A stretch of DNA of 64,000 bases, taken from positions 248,001 to 312,000 of the forward strand of contig CAVTKZ010000002.1 of NCBI GenBank assembly GCA_963735455.1, written 5' to 3'. Position 1 is the first letter of the stretch. Every line of letters begins with the position of its first letter. The DNA comes from Palsa-1033 sp963735455. Its GTDB lineage: Bacteria > Chloroflexota > Limnocylindria > Limnocylindrales > CSP1-4. The translations under genes and the position numbers were made by a program. Under the pieces are notes generated by a model. It ran no database searches and was not told the DNA's origin. It saw nothing but the letters and a program-made list of their open reading frames with translations. This document shows positions 8,778 through 17,507 of this stretch, one piece after another.

Positions 8778-9005
8778 GGTGGTTCCTCCGACGGCGAACG
8801 GCCCACACCGCGGAAACCTGCCGTCAGAGGTTCATCTACCGATCTGCGCGGGTGGGATGACACATCCCGTTCGACCAGGTCTCCTGGCTCGCGGATCGAC
8901 ACGTCCGGCCGCCTTCCCGGGCTTGCGCCCAGTGGCATCCTGGCCGGCCGTTCCCCGCTGACAGTTGCGCGACAGCGCCGGACTTCCACCGGCTTCCCTT
9001 GGGTC
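8777..9005 (-). promoter_or_regulatory. Cobalamin riboswitch (aptamer about 8865-9005) with SD-sequestering expression platform
   Basis: Read on the minus strand, the conserved B12 aptamer elements appear in order. They are AAGGGAAGCCGGTG (9000-8987), AAGTCCGGCGCTG then GCGCAACTGT (8985-8961), GCCACTGG (8936-8929), GGGAAGGC (8918-8911) and the B12 box GCCAGGAGACCTG (8888-8876). A GGGATG/CATCCC hairpin follows at 8853-8867. CCTCTGACGGC (8830-8820) can then pair with GCCGTCGGAGG (8795-8785), which contains the ribosome-binding site of the first gene. The operon is therefore predicted to be shut off in translation when B12 is plentiful. Confidence 0.9.
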
Positions 9006-9015
9006 AAACGGCACT

Positions 9016-9321
9016 ATTCAGTTGTCCGGCCATGGTACTCGCGCGGCTCATCTCCGGTCGGGCGGCCCGTTTCCGGTCGGGTGGCGCCCCGGAGGCATCG
9101 GGCCGGATGCGGGCGTCGCATGTGGTGCGACAAACGGCGCGTTTCAGGCGGAATCCAGGGCGAGAACCGCCAGAATCGGCGCCAGCTGCCCTCTCGATAG
9201 CCTCTGACGGCTAATTCGCGAAGGATTCGGCGGCGGGCCTGGGTCGAGATGTGCGTTTTGTCGCACCGGATGCGACAGGTGGCCAAGCCGGTTCGGACTC
9301 GTAAGACGAGATGCGACCCGA
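9016..9321. other. Intergenic region between the B12 operon and the GcvT-family gene
   Basis: No gene is seen. It must hold the promoter of the riboswitch transcript; GAATAGT at about 9014-9020 on the minus strand is a possible -10. It has a small hairpin, GTGCG/CGCAC, at 9251-9266, and a direct repeat CCGGTCGGG at about 9055 and 9075. Neither is assigned. Confidence 0.3.
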
Positions 9322-10515
9322 CTACTCCCGTTTGCGGGGCAGGTCCAGGAAGGGCAGCTCGACGACGGTCGCGCCAACCCGGCCGCGGCGGGCTTCGACG
9401 GTCCACTCGGCCTGCAGCCTGGTGCCCGGTCGTTCGAAGGCGGGCGGCACCGAGGCCAGCGCGATCGGCTTCTTGAGGATCGGGCTCCAGCCGTGACTGG
9501 TGATCCGGCCAACCTGCCGGCCGCCGGAGTCGTAGACCGGGATCGCCGAGCGGTCGACCACGGCCGGCGCCGTGGGCGGCAGGCCCTGGGCGTTGTACAT
9601 CGCGTCGATGTCCGGCCAGCTGATCTCGAGGCCCACGAGCCGGCGACGCGGCCCGCCGGCGCGCCGCTCCTCGAGCAGGGCCCGCCGGCCGACGAAGTCG
9701 CCCTTCTCGAAGTCGACCAGCTTGCCCAGCCCGATCTCGCCCGGTGAGTAGGCCTGATCGCCGTTCATCGCATGGCGCGCGCTGGTGTAGTCCACCTCGA
9801 GCAGGATCAGGCCGGCCTCCAGGCGGACGACGTCCAGGGCGATCATCCCGGCCGGCCGGATGCCGAACGGCTTGCCGGCTGCGACCAGGACGTCCCACAG
9901 CTCGACGGCCTGCTCGGCGGCGACCCACAGCTCGTAGCCCAGGTCGCCGGTATAGCCCGTCCGGCTCACGTCGATCGGGATCCCGGCGATCGTCGCGGCC
10001 CGCCGCCGGAAGTAGCGCAGGTCGGCAAACGACTCGCCCGACGCGGCCTCGAGCACGGCCCGGCTCAGGGGTCCCTGGAGGGCCAGGGCGGCGGTCGTCT
10101 CGCTGGTGTCCTCGATCGCCACGTCGAGGCCGGCCGCGTTGAGGCCCAGCCAGCGATACTGCGGGTCGGCGGCCGTCCAGCGGAAGCGGTTGGCGGCCAG
10201 GCGGTGGATGGTGCCGTCGTCGACGACCTTGCCGTCCTCGTCGCACCACGGGCTGTAGTAGACCTGGCCGACCTTCAGCCGGGTCGCGTCGCGGGTGATC
10301 ACCCGGTTGACGAGCTGCTCGGCATCCCGGCCGTGGATCTCGTACTTGTAGAGCGGCGAGACGTCGATCAGGGCCGCCTGCTCGCGGATCGCGTTGTACT
10401 CGATGTCGTGGAAGTCGGCGTACACGCTGGCCGCGAAGTAGCCCGACCACTCCCGCCATTGCATCTTCCGGTTGTGGGCTTCGGTGCGGGGGTGGAACGC
10501 TGTCCCGACGCTCAA
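9322..10515 (-). CDS. GcvT-family aminomethyltransferase (folate-dependent)
   Basis: A 397-residue protein. The TTG at 10515 is chosen because GGAGG lies 8 bases before it. The next in-frame Met (MQWREWSG) would remove part of the natural N-terminus. It has the three-domain GcvT fold, with the folate-binding Asp region at FHDIEYNAIREQAALIDVS, the SRTGYTGDLGYELW motif, and a C-terminal barrel near ITSHGWSPILKKPIALASV. GcvT proteins move one-carbon units from methylamine groups to tetrahydrofolate. No GcvH or GcvP lies nearby, and the partners are two FAD oxidoreductases diverging from the same region. A dedicated demethylase role is therefore as likely as classic glycine cleavage. Confidence 0.8.
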   Translation of the reverse strand: MSVGTAFHPRTEAHNRKMQWREWSGYFAASVYADFHDIEYNAIREQAALIDVSPLYKYEIHGRDAEQLVNRVITRDATRLKVGQVYYSPWCDEDGKVVDDGTIHRLAANRFRWTAADPQYRWLGLNAAGLDVAIEDTSETTAALALQGPLSRAVLEAASGESFADLRYFRRRAATIAGIPIDVSRTGYTGDLGYELWVAAEQAVELWDVLVAAGKPFGIRPAGMIALDVVRLEAGLILLEVDYTSARHAMNGDQAYSPGEIGLGKLVDFEKGDFVGRRALLEERRAGGPRRRLVGLEISWPDIDAMYNAQGLPPTAPAVVDRSAIPVYDSGGRQVGRITSHGWSPILKKPIALASVPPAFERPGTRLQAEWTVEARRGRVGATVVELPFLDLPRKRE

Positions 10516-10655
10516 GCTGGGCTCCTCCGAATGCAGCCGTCGGACGCGTCCGGGGCGTCCGCGACGAGTCCAGTATGCGGTAGAGTCGTGCATGAAACCT
10601 ATGCAGCCTGCATGCCGGGCTGCGGTCCCCTCGGTGCCCATCCAGCGGAGGATCC

Positions 10656-12251
10656 GTGGCCAGGACGTACGACGCGGTGATCATCGGCGGCGGCCATAAC
10701 GGGCTGGTCAGCGCCGCCTACCTGGCCCGAGCCGGCCTGACCACGCTGGTCCTCGAGAAGCGCGAGCTGCTCGGGGGGGCGGCCGTGACCGAGGAGATCT
10801 TCCCCGGCTTCCGCTTCTCGGTCGCCTCGTACGTCGTCAGCCTGCTTCGCCCGGAGATCATCCGTGAGCTGGACCTGCCTGCCCACGGCCTCGACATCCT
10901 GCCCCTCGACGGCACGTTCACGCCGCTCCAGGGCGACTACCTGTGGCGGGTCAACGACCACGGCCGGACGATCCGCGAGCTGCGCCGCTGGTCGAAGCTC
11001 GACGCCGAGGCGTACGAGGAGTACGGCCAGCTGATGGTCGAGATGGCCCGCTTCATCAAGCCCATCCTGTCGATCGTTCCGCCCGATCCGACCGGCTTCG
11101 ACCCCCGCCAGTTCACGCCGCTGGCCGGCCTGGCCCGTTCGTTCCAGCGGCTGCCCGAGAAGCAGCAGGCGGTCTTCGTCCAGCTGATGACGATGAGCGC
11201 GGCCGACTTCCTGGCCCAGTGGTTCGAGACCGATCCGCTGATGGCGACGATGTCTGCTTCGGGGATCATCGGCACGTACCAGGGAGTCAAGTCGCCGGGC
11301 ACCGCCTACGTCCTGCTCCATCACTACATGGGCGAGATCGACGGCGCCTTCCGGGCCTGGGGGATTCCCCGGGGCGGCACCGGCGGCGTCTCGAACGCGA
11401 TCGGCAGCGCCGCCCGGGCCCAGGGTGCCGAGATCCGGCTGGAGGCGCCGGTCGCCCGGATCATGACCCGCGACGGCCGAGCGGTCGGGGTCGCCCTCGA
11501 GTCGGGCGAGGAGATCTACGCCAGGCACGTCCTGTCATCGGTCGATTCGCGGCTGACCTACCTGGGCCTGCTCGAGCCCGGCTCGCTCGAGCCCGAGTTC
11601 GAAGACGAGGTCCGCCGGTTCAAGTTCCGGGGCTCGTCGGGCAAGGTCAACCTGGCCGTCGACCGGCTGCCCGACTTCAGCTGCCTGCCGGGCGAGGGCG
11701 AGCATCTCCGCGGGGCGATCAGCTACAGCGCCTCGATCGACGACATGGAGCGCGCCTACGACGACGCGAAGTACGGCCACTGGAGCCGCCGGCCGTACAT
11801 CGACATGATCATCCCGACCCTGGTCGACCCGTCGATGGCGCCGCCCGGCAAGCACGTCATCAGCTGCTTCGTCCAGTACGCGCCGTACCACCTTGACCCG
11901 AGCCTGGGCAGCTGGGACGACAACCGCGAGGCGTTCGGCGATGCCGTGATCGACCGGATCGCCGAGGTGGCGCCCAACATCCGGGAGATCATCCTCCACC
12001 GCCAGGTCCTGACCCCGCTCGACATCGAGCGCCGCTTCGGGCTGACCGAGGGCAACATCTTCCAGGGCGAGCTCAGCCTGGAGCAGCTCTTCTTCAACCG
12101 GCCGATGCCCGGCTACGCCCGCTTCCGGACGCCGATCCGAGACCTGTGGCTGTGCGGCTCGGCCACTCATCCAGGCGGCGGGATCATGGGCGCCAACGGC
12201 CGGATCGCGGCGATGGAGGTCCTGCGGGCGACCGGCCGGAAGGTGGCCTGA
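10656..12251 (+). CDS. PYROXD2/phytoene-desaturase-like FAD-dependent oxidoreductase
   Basis: A 531-residue protein. It starts at GTG 10656 with GGAGGATCC before it. The N-terminal Rossmann loop VIIGGGHNGLVSAAYLARAG and the acidic strand end VLEKRELLGG bind FAD. The C-terminal GSATHPGGGIMGANGR is the second FAD contact of the carotenoid-desaturase/amine-oxidase superfamily. FGLTEGNIFQGELS is characteristic of the PYROXD2 subgroup. No crt genes are near, so carotenoid synthesis is unlikely. The substrate is unknown. A close paralogue follows two bases later. Confidence 0.85.
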   Translation: MARTYDAVIIGGGHNGLVSAAYLARAGLTTLVLEKRELLGGAAVTEEIFPGFRFSVASYVVSLLRPEIIRELDLPAHGLDILPLDGTFTPLQGDYLWRVNDHGRTIRELRRWSKLDAEAYEEYGQLMVEMARFIKPILSIVPPDPTGFDPRQFTPLAGLARSFQRLPEKQQAVFVQLMTMSAADFLAQWFETDPLMATMSASGIIGTYQGVKSPGTAYVLLHHYMGEIDGAFRAWGIPRGGTGGVSNAIGSAARAQGAEIRLEAPVARIMTRDGRAVGVALESGEEIYARHVLSSVDSRLTYLGLLEPGSLEPEFEDEVRRFKFRGSSGKVNLAVDRLPDFSCLPGEGEHLRGAISYSASIDDMERAYDDAKYGHWSRRPYIDMIIPTLVDPSMAPPGKHVISCFVQYAPYHLDPSLGSWDDNREAFGDAVIDRIAEVAPNIREIILHRQVLTPLDIERRFGLTEGNIFQGELSLEQLFFNRPMPGYARFRTPIRDLWLCGSATHPGGGIMGANGRIAAMEVLRATGRKVA

Positions 12252-12253
12252 CG

Positions 12254-13893
12254 ATGGCCACCGAGCGACGCACCTGGGACGCGCTGGTGGTCGGCGCCGG
12301 CCACAACGGCCTGGTGGCGGCCGCCTACCTCGCCCGGGCCGGCCTGTCGACGCTGGTCCTCGAACGGCGCGAGCGGGTTGGCGGGATCGCCGATACCCAT
12401 GAGCTGAAGCCGGGGGTCCGGGTCCCCGCCCTGGCCCAGACCGTCGGCCGGCTCAAGCCGTCGGTCGTTCGCGACCTGGGCCTGCGTGGGCACGGCCTGC
12501 ACCTGATCGCGCCCGAGGTGCGCGTCTTCGCGCCAGCCCCCGACGGCTCGGCGATCACCCTCTACGACGACGTCCAGCAGACGGCCGATGGCCTCCGGGC
12601 GCGATCCGGCCACGACGCCGCCAGTTACGCCGCTTTCGACCGCGTCGTCCGTTCGCTGGGCCGCTTCCTGGCCGATCTGGGCGGCTCGGCGCCGCCCGAC
12701 ATCCACGCCCCGGGCCTGGGCGATGCCCTGACCGGCCTGAAGCTGACCCGGGCGTTCCGCGGCCTGGGCAAGCACGACGGCCGCTCGATCCTGCGCGTCC
12801 TGCCGATGGCGATCGCCGACTTCGTGGCCGAATCGTTCGAGACCGACGCGCTCCGCGGGATCCTCGCCGCGCGGGGCATCCAGAACACGGCGATGGGTCC
12901 CTGGTCGGCCGGCACGACGGCCGTCTTCCTGGCCGATTCGGCCGGCAATGACGGTGGCGCGGCCGGCCAGACGGTCTATGCCCGGGGTGGCCCGGGCGCC
13001 CTGGCCGAGGCCCTCGCCGCCGCCGTGCGCGCGGCCGGCGGCGAGATCCGGACCGGGGCCGAGGTGGTCAAGGTCACCAGCCGCGACGGCCGGGCGACCG
13101 GCGTCGTGCTCGCCTCGGGCGAGGAGCTCGGTGCCCGGATGGTCGTCGCCGGGATCGACCCCAAGCAGGTCCTGACCCGGCTGGTCGACCCGGTCGACGA
13201 TCGGGCCGAGCCTGCGCTGGCGGGCGTCGAACATCCGGACCCCGGGCACGGTCGCCAAGGTCAACCTGGCCCTGGCCGGCCTGCCCGTCTTCAGCGCTGC
13301 GGGCAGCGGTCCCGAGGCCGAGCGCCTGCTGCAAGGGCCGGATCGTGATCGCGCCCGGGATCGACTACCTGGAGCGGGCGTTCGACGCCTCGAAATACGG
13401 CCAGATCAGCGGCGCGCCGTATCTCGAGGCGACGATCCCCTCGCTCGTCGATCCGAGCCTGGTCGACGAGCCTCGGGCCGGCGCCCGGCGCCCGGCCCGC
13501 CAGGTGATGAGCATCCACCTCCAGTACGCGCCGTACACGCTCCGGGAAGGGACCTGGCCGGCGCGCCGCGACGAGCTAGGTGACCTAGCCCTGGCCACGC
13601 TCGAGGCGTACGCCCCGGGGATCACCAAGCTCGTGGTCGGGCGGCAGGTCCTGACCCCGCTCGACCTGGAGCGCGACTACGGCCTGACCGGCGGCCACCC
13701 GTACCACGCCGAGCCGAGCCTCGACAGCTTCTTCCTGTGGCGGCCGCTGCTGGGCAGCGCCCGCTACCGCCTGCCGCTCGACGGCCTGTACCTGGCCGGG
13801 TCAGGCGCTCATCCGGGCGGCGGGGTCACTGGCATTCCCGGCCAGAACGCCGCCCGCGAGATCCTCAGCGACTGGAAGAAGCGCCGGCGCTGA
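12254..13893 (+). CDS. Second PYROXD2-like FAD oxidoreductase, two frameshifts
   Basis: The start is ATG 12254, with the FAD loop LVVGAGHNGLVAAAYLARAG. The first frame reads to about 13215. The middle stretch RASNIRTPGTVAKVNLALAGLPVF lies in a second frame to about 13330. The C-terminal part from IVIAPGIDYLERAFDASKYG, ending with GSGAHPGGGVTGIPGQNA, lies in a third. Two single-base-type indels about 120 bases apart are needed. The reassembled protein aligns end to end with the gene before it, including the DYGLTGGHPYHAE segment. The tandem pair therefore arose by duplication, and the two may work as a heteromer. The last 29 bases overlap the convergent permease gene. Confidence 0.75.
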
Positions 13894-15151
13894 GGGTCTC
13901 GTCCTCGACGTCGGGGTCGATCCCCGGGCGGGGCTCGGTCGGCACCCGCACCGGCCGGCCCTCGCGGCGCTCGACCCGGCGCGCCGCGCGCTGGGTCACC
14001 GACTCGCCGGTCTGCTCGCCCAGGTAGTGCCAGAAGAAGGCCGTCACGATCGCCGCGATCGGAATCCCGAAGATCGCCCCGGCGACCCCCGCGATCTTGC
14101 CCCCCACCAGGACCGAGCCGAGGACGACGATCGGGTGGAGTCCGACCGCGCCGGCCATCAGCCGGGGCTGCAGGATGTTCATCACGACGAACCAGCCGAT
14201 CCCGCTCAGGATCGTCACCTGGAGGATCACGTCGGGGCTGAAGATCAGGGCGTCGAGCACCGGCGGTAGCCAGGCCACGAACGGGCCGAAGAAGGGGATC
14301 GCCATCAGCACGCCGGCCGTCGTCGCGGTGATCGGCACGAGCTTCAGCCCGAAGACGACCGAGATGATCACGGTGATCGTGCCGTACACGGCGCCCATGA
14401 TCACCTGGCCGCGCAGGAAGCCGCCGAATGAGCGATTGACGCTGACCCGGAGCAGCTCGGCCTCGCTCCGGTAGGCGCTCGGAGTGAGCCGGAACAGGAA
14501 GGCCAGGATCCGCTTGCGGTCGATCGCGATGTAGATCGACAGGATCGAGATGATCAGGATCGTCCCGATCACGCTGATGCTGGCAACCGCGACCTGCTGG
14601 ATCGGGCCGACCAGGTCGACCGCGCCGGTCTGCAGGTTGTCGAGGACCTGGTGGACCAGGGCCACCAGGTCGACCGACAGGCCCAGGCCATTGAGCCGCT
14701 CCTGCCAGGGCGCCAGGTACTGGCCCAGGTTCTGCTCGATCTGGGGGATCGACTGGACGAACTGGCTGATTGAGGTGGCCAGGTTGGCGGCCACGACGAA
14801 AATCACCAGGAGCAGGGCGCCGATGGCGACCACGTACACAAGGAGGACGGCGGCGGCCTGGGGCAGAGGCCGGACGAGGCGCTTGAGGGCCGAGGCGAAG
14901 GGGGTCACGATGAACGCGATCAGCCAGGCCAGGAAGAAGATCAGGACGATGTCGCCGAAGCCGTAGATCACGGTCCCCACGACGGTGATCGCGAAATAGA
15001 TGGCGATCACCGTGGCGCTCACCAGGAGCGCCCCGAACCAGCGCGGGTCGCGGCCCATGATCCGGCTCAGGTCGGCGGCAGCCTCGGCAACCGAGGTCCG
15101 CCGGCCGTCATCCACCGGCTCCTGGCCAGCCTGCTGATCGGGTTCGGTCAT
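13865..15151 (-). CDS. AI-2E family (TqsA/PerM-like) membrane transporter
   Basis: A 428-residue protein with a hydrophilic N-terminus and about eight membrane helices in the usual layout: a pair near residues 40-85, one near 100-125, and a long amphipathic loop. A C-terminal block follows, with the family signatures GPFVAWLPPVLDAL, MNILQPRLMAGAVGLHPIVVL and GVAGAIFGIPIAAIV. Family members export varied small molecules or Na+, and the autoinducer name is often misleading. The charged C-terminal tail is rich in Arg/Glu. It is probably co-transcribed after trpS (10-base gap) and overlaps the oxidoreductase gene tail to tail. Confidence 0.85.
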   Translation of the reverse strand: MTEPDQQAGQEPVDDGRRTSVAEAAADLSRIMGRDPRWFGALLVSATVIAIYFAITVVGTVIYGFGDIVLIFFLAWLIAFIVTPFASALKRLVRPLPQAAAVLLVYVVAIGALLLVIFVVAANLATSISQFVQSIPQIEQNLGQYLAPWQERLNGLGLSVDLVALVHQVLDNLQTGAVDLVGPIQQVAVASISVIGTILIISILSIYIAIDRKRILAFLFRLTPSAYRSEAELLRVSVNRSFGGFLRGQVIMGAVYGTITVIISVVFGLKLVPITATTAGVLMAIPFFGPFVAWLPPVLDALIFSPDVILQVTILSGIGWFVVMNILQPRLMAGAVGLHPIVVLGSVLVGGKIAGVAGAIFGIPIAAIVTAFFWHYLGEQTGESVTQRAARRVERREGRPVRVPTEPRPGIDPDVEDETLSAGASSSR

Positions 15152-15161
15152 CGTCTAACCC

Positions 15162-16181
15162 TCAGCGGAGGCCCATCTTCGCATGGACCTCGGCCATGGT
15201 CGCCTGGGCCAGCGGCTTCAGCCGGGCGGCACCGGCGGCCAGGACCTCGTCGACCATCTCGGGCCGGGCGATCAGCTCGAGGTAGCGTTCGCGGGCCGGC
15301 GCATAGTGCTCGATGATCCGGTCGGCCAGCAGGCGCTTGGTGTCGACGCAGCCGGTCCGAGCCGTCCGCTCGCCCTCCCAGATCTCCTCGTAATCGGGCC
15401 CGAAATGGCGGTGGAGCTGGCAGACGTTGCAGACCGCCGGCCGGCCGGGATCGGTGCGCAGGATGCGCATCGTGTCGGTGACCATCGACATGACCTGCTT
15501 CCGGATCACTTCGGGCGGGGCAAAGATGTCGATCGTGTTGCCGATCGACTTGCTCATCTTCTTCACCCCGTCCGTGCCCAGCACAACGGGCGCCTCGGTG
15601 AAGACCGCCTGGGGCTCCGGGAAGGTCGGTCCGTAGCGCCCGTTGTAGGCCCGCACGATCTCCCGGCTGAGCTCGAGGTGGGCGGCCTGGTCGCGGCCGA
15701 CGGGAACCACCGTCGCCTTGTAGATCACGATGTCGGCCGCCTGCAGGACGGGATAGGTCAGCAGGCCGTGGTTGACGTCGTCGGGCTGGTTGAGCTTCTT
15801 CTCCTTGTAGCTCGGCGTCCGCTCCAGCCAGCTGACCGGGGTCACGGTTGCCAGGAGCCAGGCCAGCTCGGCGTGCTCCGGCCGGTCGCTCTGGACGAAC
15901 AGGGTGCAATGCTCGGGGTCGAGGCCGAGGGCCAGCAGCGAGGCGGCCATCTCGCGGGTCCGCTCACGCAGGAGGGTCCCGTCGTGGGTGGTGGTCAGGG
16001 CGTGGTAGTCGACGATGCAGTAGATCGCGTCGTAGTCGTATTGCAGCCGGACGTAGTTCCGCACGGCCCCCAGGTCGTTGCCCAGGTGGACGATCCCGGA
16101 TGGCTGGATCCCGCTGAAGATCCGGGGCCGCTCCGAGGCCAGCGGCGTCGGGGCAGTCAAGGGGGCGAGCTCAAGGGCCAT
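15162..16181 (-). CDS. trpS: Tryptophanyl-tRNA synthetase
   Basis: A 339-residue class I synthetase that charges tRNA-Trp. Its HIGH-type motif is PSGIVHLGN near residue 27, and its KMSKS loop is KKMSKSIGN near residue 200. YPVLQAADIVIY and GRDQAAHLELSREI are standard TrpRS motifs. The ATG at 16181 lies seven bases after a -10-like TACACT, so the message may be leaderless. It diverges from the homoserine dehydrogenase gene. Confidence 0.95.
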   Translation of the reverse strand: MALELAPLTAPTPLASERPRIFSGIQPSGIVHLGNDLGAVRNYVRLQYDYDAIYCIVDYHALTTTHDGTLLRERTREMAASLLALGLDPEHCTLFVQSDRPEHAELAWLLATVTPVSWLERTPSYKEKKLNQPDDVNHGLLTYPVLQAADIVIYKATVVPVGRDQAAHLELSREIVRAYNGRYGPTFPEPQAVFTEAPVVLGTDGVKKMSKSIGNTIDIFAPPEVIRKQVMSMVTDTMRILRTDPGRPAVCNVCQLHRHFGPDYEEIWEGERTARTGCVDTKRLLADRIIEHYAPARERYLELIARPEMVDEVLAAGAARLKPLAQATMAEVHAKMGLR

Positions 16182-16232
16182 TGCCCGGAGTGTAGCGGCG
16201 GCCAGTCGTGACGGTCGGCTACCATTCCGGCC
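16182..16232. promoter_or_regulatory. Divergent promoters of trpS and hom, both probably leaderless
   Basis: On the minus strand TACACT (16194-16189) is followed by seven bases and the trpS ATG. On the plus strand TACCAT (16220-16225) is followed by seven bases and the hom ATG at 16233. Neither gene has a Shine-Dalgarno. No clear -35 box is seen for either. Confidence 0.4.
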
Positions 16233-17507
16233 ATGCCCAGCCCTCCGCCACGCTCGCCGCTGCGCGTCGGCCTCCTTGGAGCCGGGACGGTCGGCTCGGC
16301 CGTCGCCCGGGCCTTCCTCGATGACCCCGCCCGGCTGGCGCCGTTCGACGGCGCCCGCCTGGTGCTGGCCGGGGTGGCGGTGCGTGACCCGGCCCGGGCC
16401 CTGGCCGCCGGGATCCCGGAAGAGCTGCTGACCGACGCGCCGGCCCACCTGGTGGCCTCGCCCGAGGTGGACCTGATCGTCGAGCTGATGGGCGGCGACG
16501 AGCCGGCCCGGACGCTGATCGCGGCGGCCCTCGCCGCGGGCAAGCCGGTCGTCACCGCCAACAAGCACGTGATCGCCCACCACGGCCCGGCCCTCGAGGC
16601 GCTGGCCCGCTCGACCGGCACGCCGCTCCGCTTCGAGGCCGCCGTCGCGGCCGGGATCCCGATCCTTGGACCGCTCGGCGCGGACCTGGCCGCCAACCGG
16701 GTCGAGCGCGTGCGCGGGATCGTCAATGGCACGACCAACTTCATCCTGAGCGCGATGACCGAGCGCAAGCGGGCCTACGAGGCGGTCCTTGCCGACGCCC
16801 AGCGAGCCGGCTACGCCGAGGCCGACCCGGCCGGTGATGTCGAGGGCGATGACGCCCTGAACAAGCTGGTGATCCTGGCCCGCCTGGCCTTCGGGCAGTG
16901 GCTCAGCCCGGCCTCGATCGAACGCCGGCCGGCTACCGCCAACGGCCTCGGCCGGCCAGGGATCAGCGGGGTGACCGGCGAGGAGGTGGCGGCGGCGGCC
17001 GTCCACGGCCTGCGCCTGAAGCTGATCGTCGAGGCCCGTCGCCCGGCCGACGACAGCCCCCTGGGTGCCGAAGCGACGGTCCAGCCGGTCGCGGTCCCGG
17101 CCGACTCGGGCCTCGGCCGGACCGGCGGGGCGATCAACCGGATCGAGCTGAGCGCGACGCCGGTGGGCCGCCTTGCCCTCGACGGGCCGGGCGCCGGCGG
17201 CGGCCCGACGAGCAGCGCGGTGCTGGGTGACCTGATCGCCCTGGCCCGGGGTGCTGGCAGCACCTGGGCCGGCCTGCTGCCGGCCTCCGAGCGGTCGATC
17301 GAGGCGAGCCCGCCGGACGACGCTGCTGCCCGTCGCTGGTTCTTCCAATCGGTCCTGCCCGAGCAGCTGATCCGCGACCAGCTGGACCTCGAGGCCGCCG
17401 CGGCGGACGGCTTCGTGACGACGACCCAGACCCTCGACGAGCTGCGCGCCGGGCTGCTGGCGGCGGGCGTCGACGCGACCCTCTACCCGATCGAGGACGC
17501 GGCATGA
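16233..17507 (+). CDS. hom: Homoserine dehydrogenase
   Basis: A 424-residue enzyme that reduces aspartate semialdehyde to homoserine. It has the Rossmann loop VGLLGAGTVGSAVARA, VTANKHVIAHHG with the catalytic Lys, and FEAAVAAGIPILGPL. VRGIVNGTTNFIL and AEADPAGDVEGDDALNKLVILARLAFG form the substrate site. The C-terminal 80 residues follow the usual ACT position but look degenerate, so threonine feedback is uncertain. It is the first gene of the hom-thrC-thrB cluster. Confidence 0.95.
   Translation: MPSPPPRSPLRVGLLGAGTVGSAVARAFLDDPARLAPFDGARLVLAGVAVRDPARALAAGIPEELLTDAPAHLVASPEVDLIVELMGGDEPARTLIAAALAAGKPVVTANKHVIAHHGPALEALARSTGTPLRFEAAVAAGIPILGPLGADLAANRVERVRGIVNGTTNFILSAMTERKRAYEAVLADAQRAGYAEADPAGDVEGDDALNKLVILARLAFGQWLSPASIERRPATANGLGRPGISGVTGEEVAAAAVHGLRLKLIVEARRPADDSPLGAEATVQPVAVPADSGLGRTGGAINRIELSATPVGRLALDGPGAGGGPTSSAVLGDLIALARGAGSTWAGLLPASERSIEASPPDDAAARRWFFQSVLPEQLIRDQLDLEAAAADGFVTTTQTLDELRAGLLAAGVDATLYPIEDAA

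Noticed and set aside
10656..13893. Carotenoid biosynthesis (phytoene desaturase) assignment
   Set aside because: No phytoene synthase or other crt genes are near, and motifs such as FGLTEGNIFQGELS fit the PYROXD2 subgroup better.
13865..15151. Autoinducer-2 exporter function
   Set aside because: The family name covers many unrelated substrates and nothing in the neighbourhood concerns quorum sensing.
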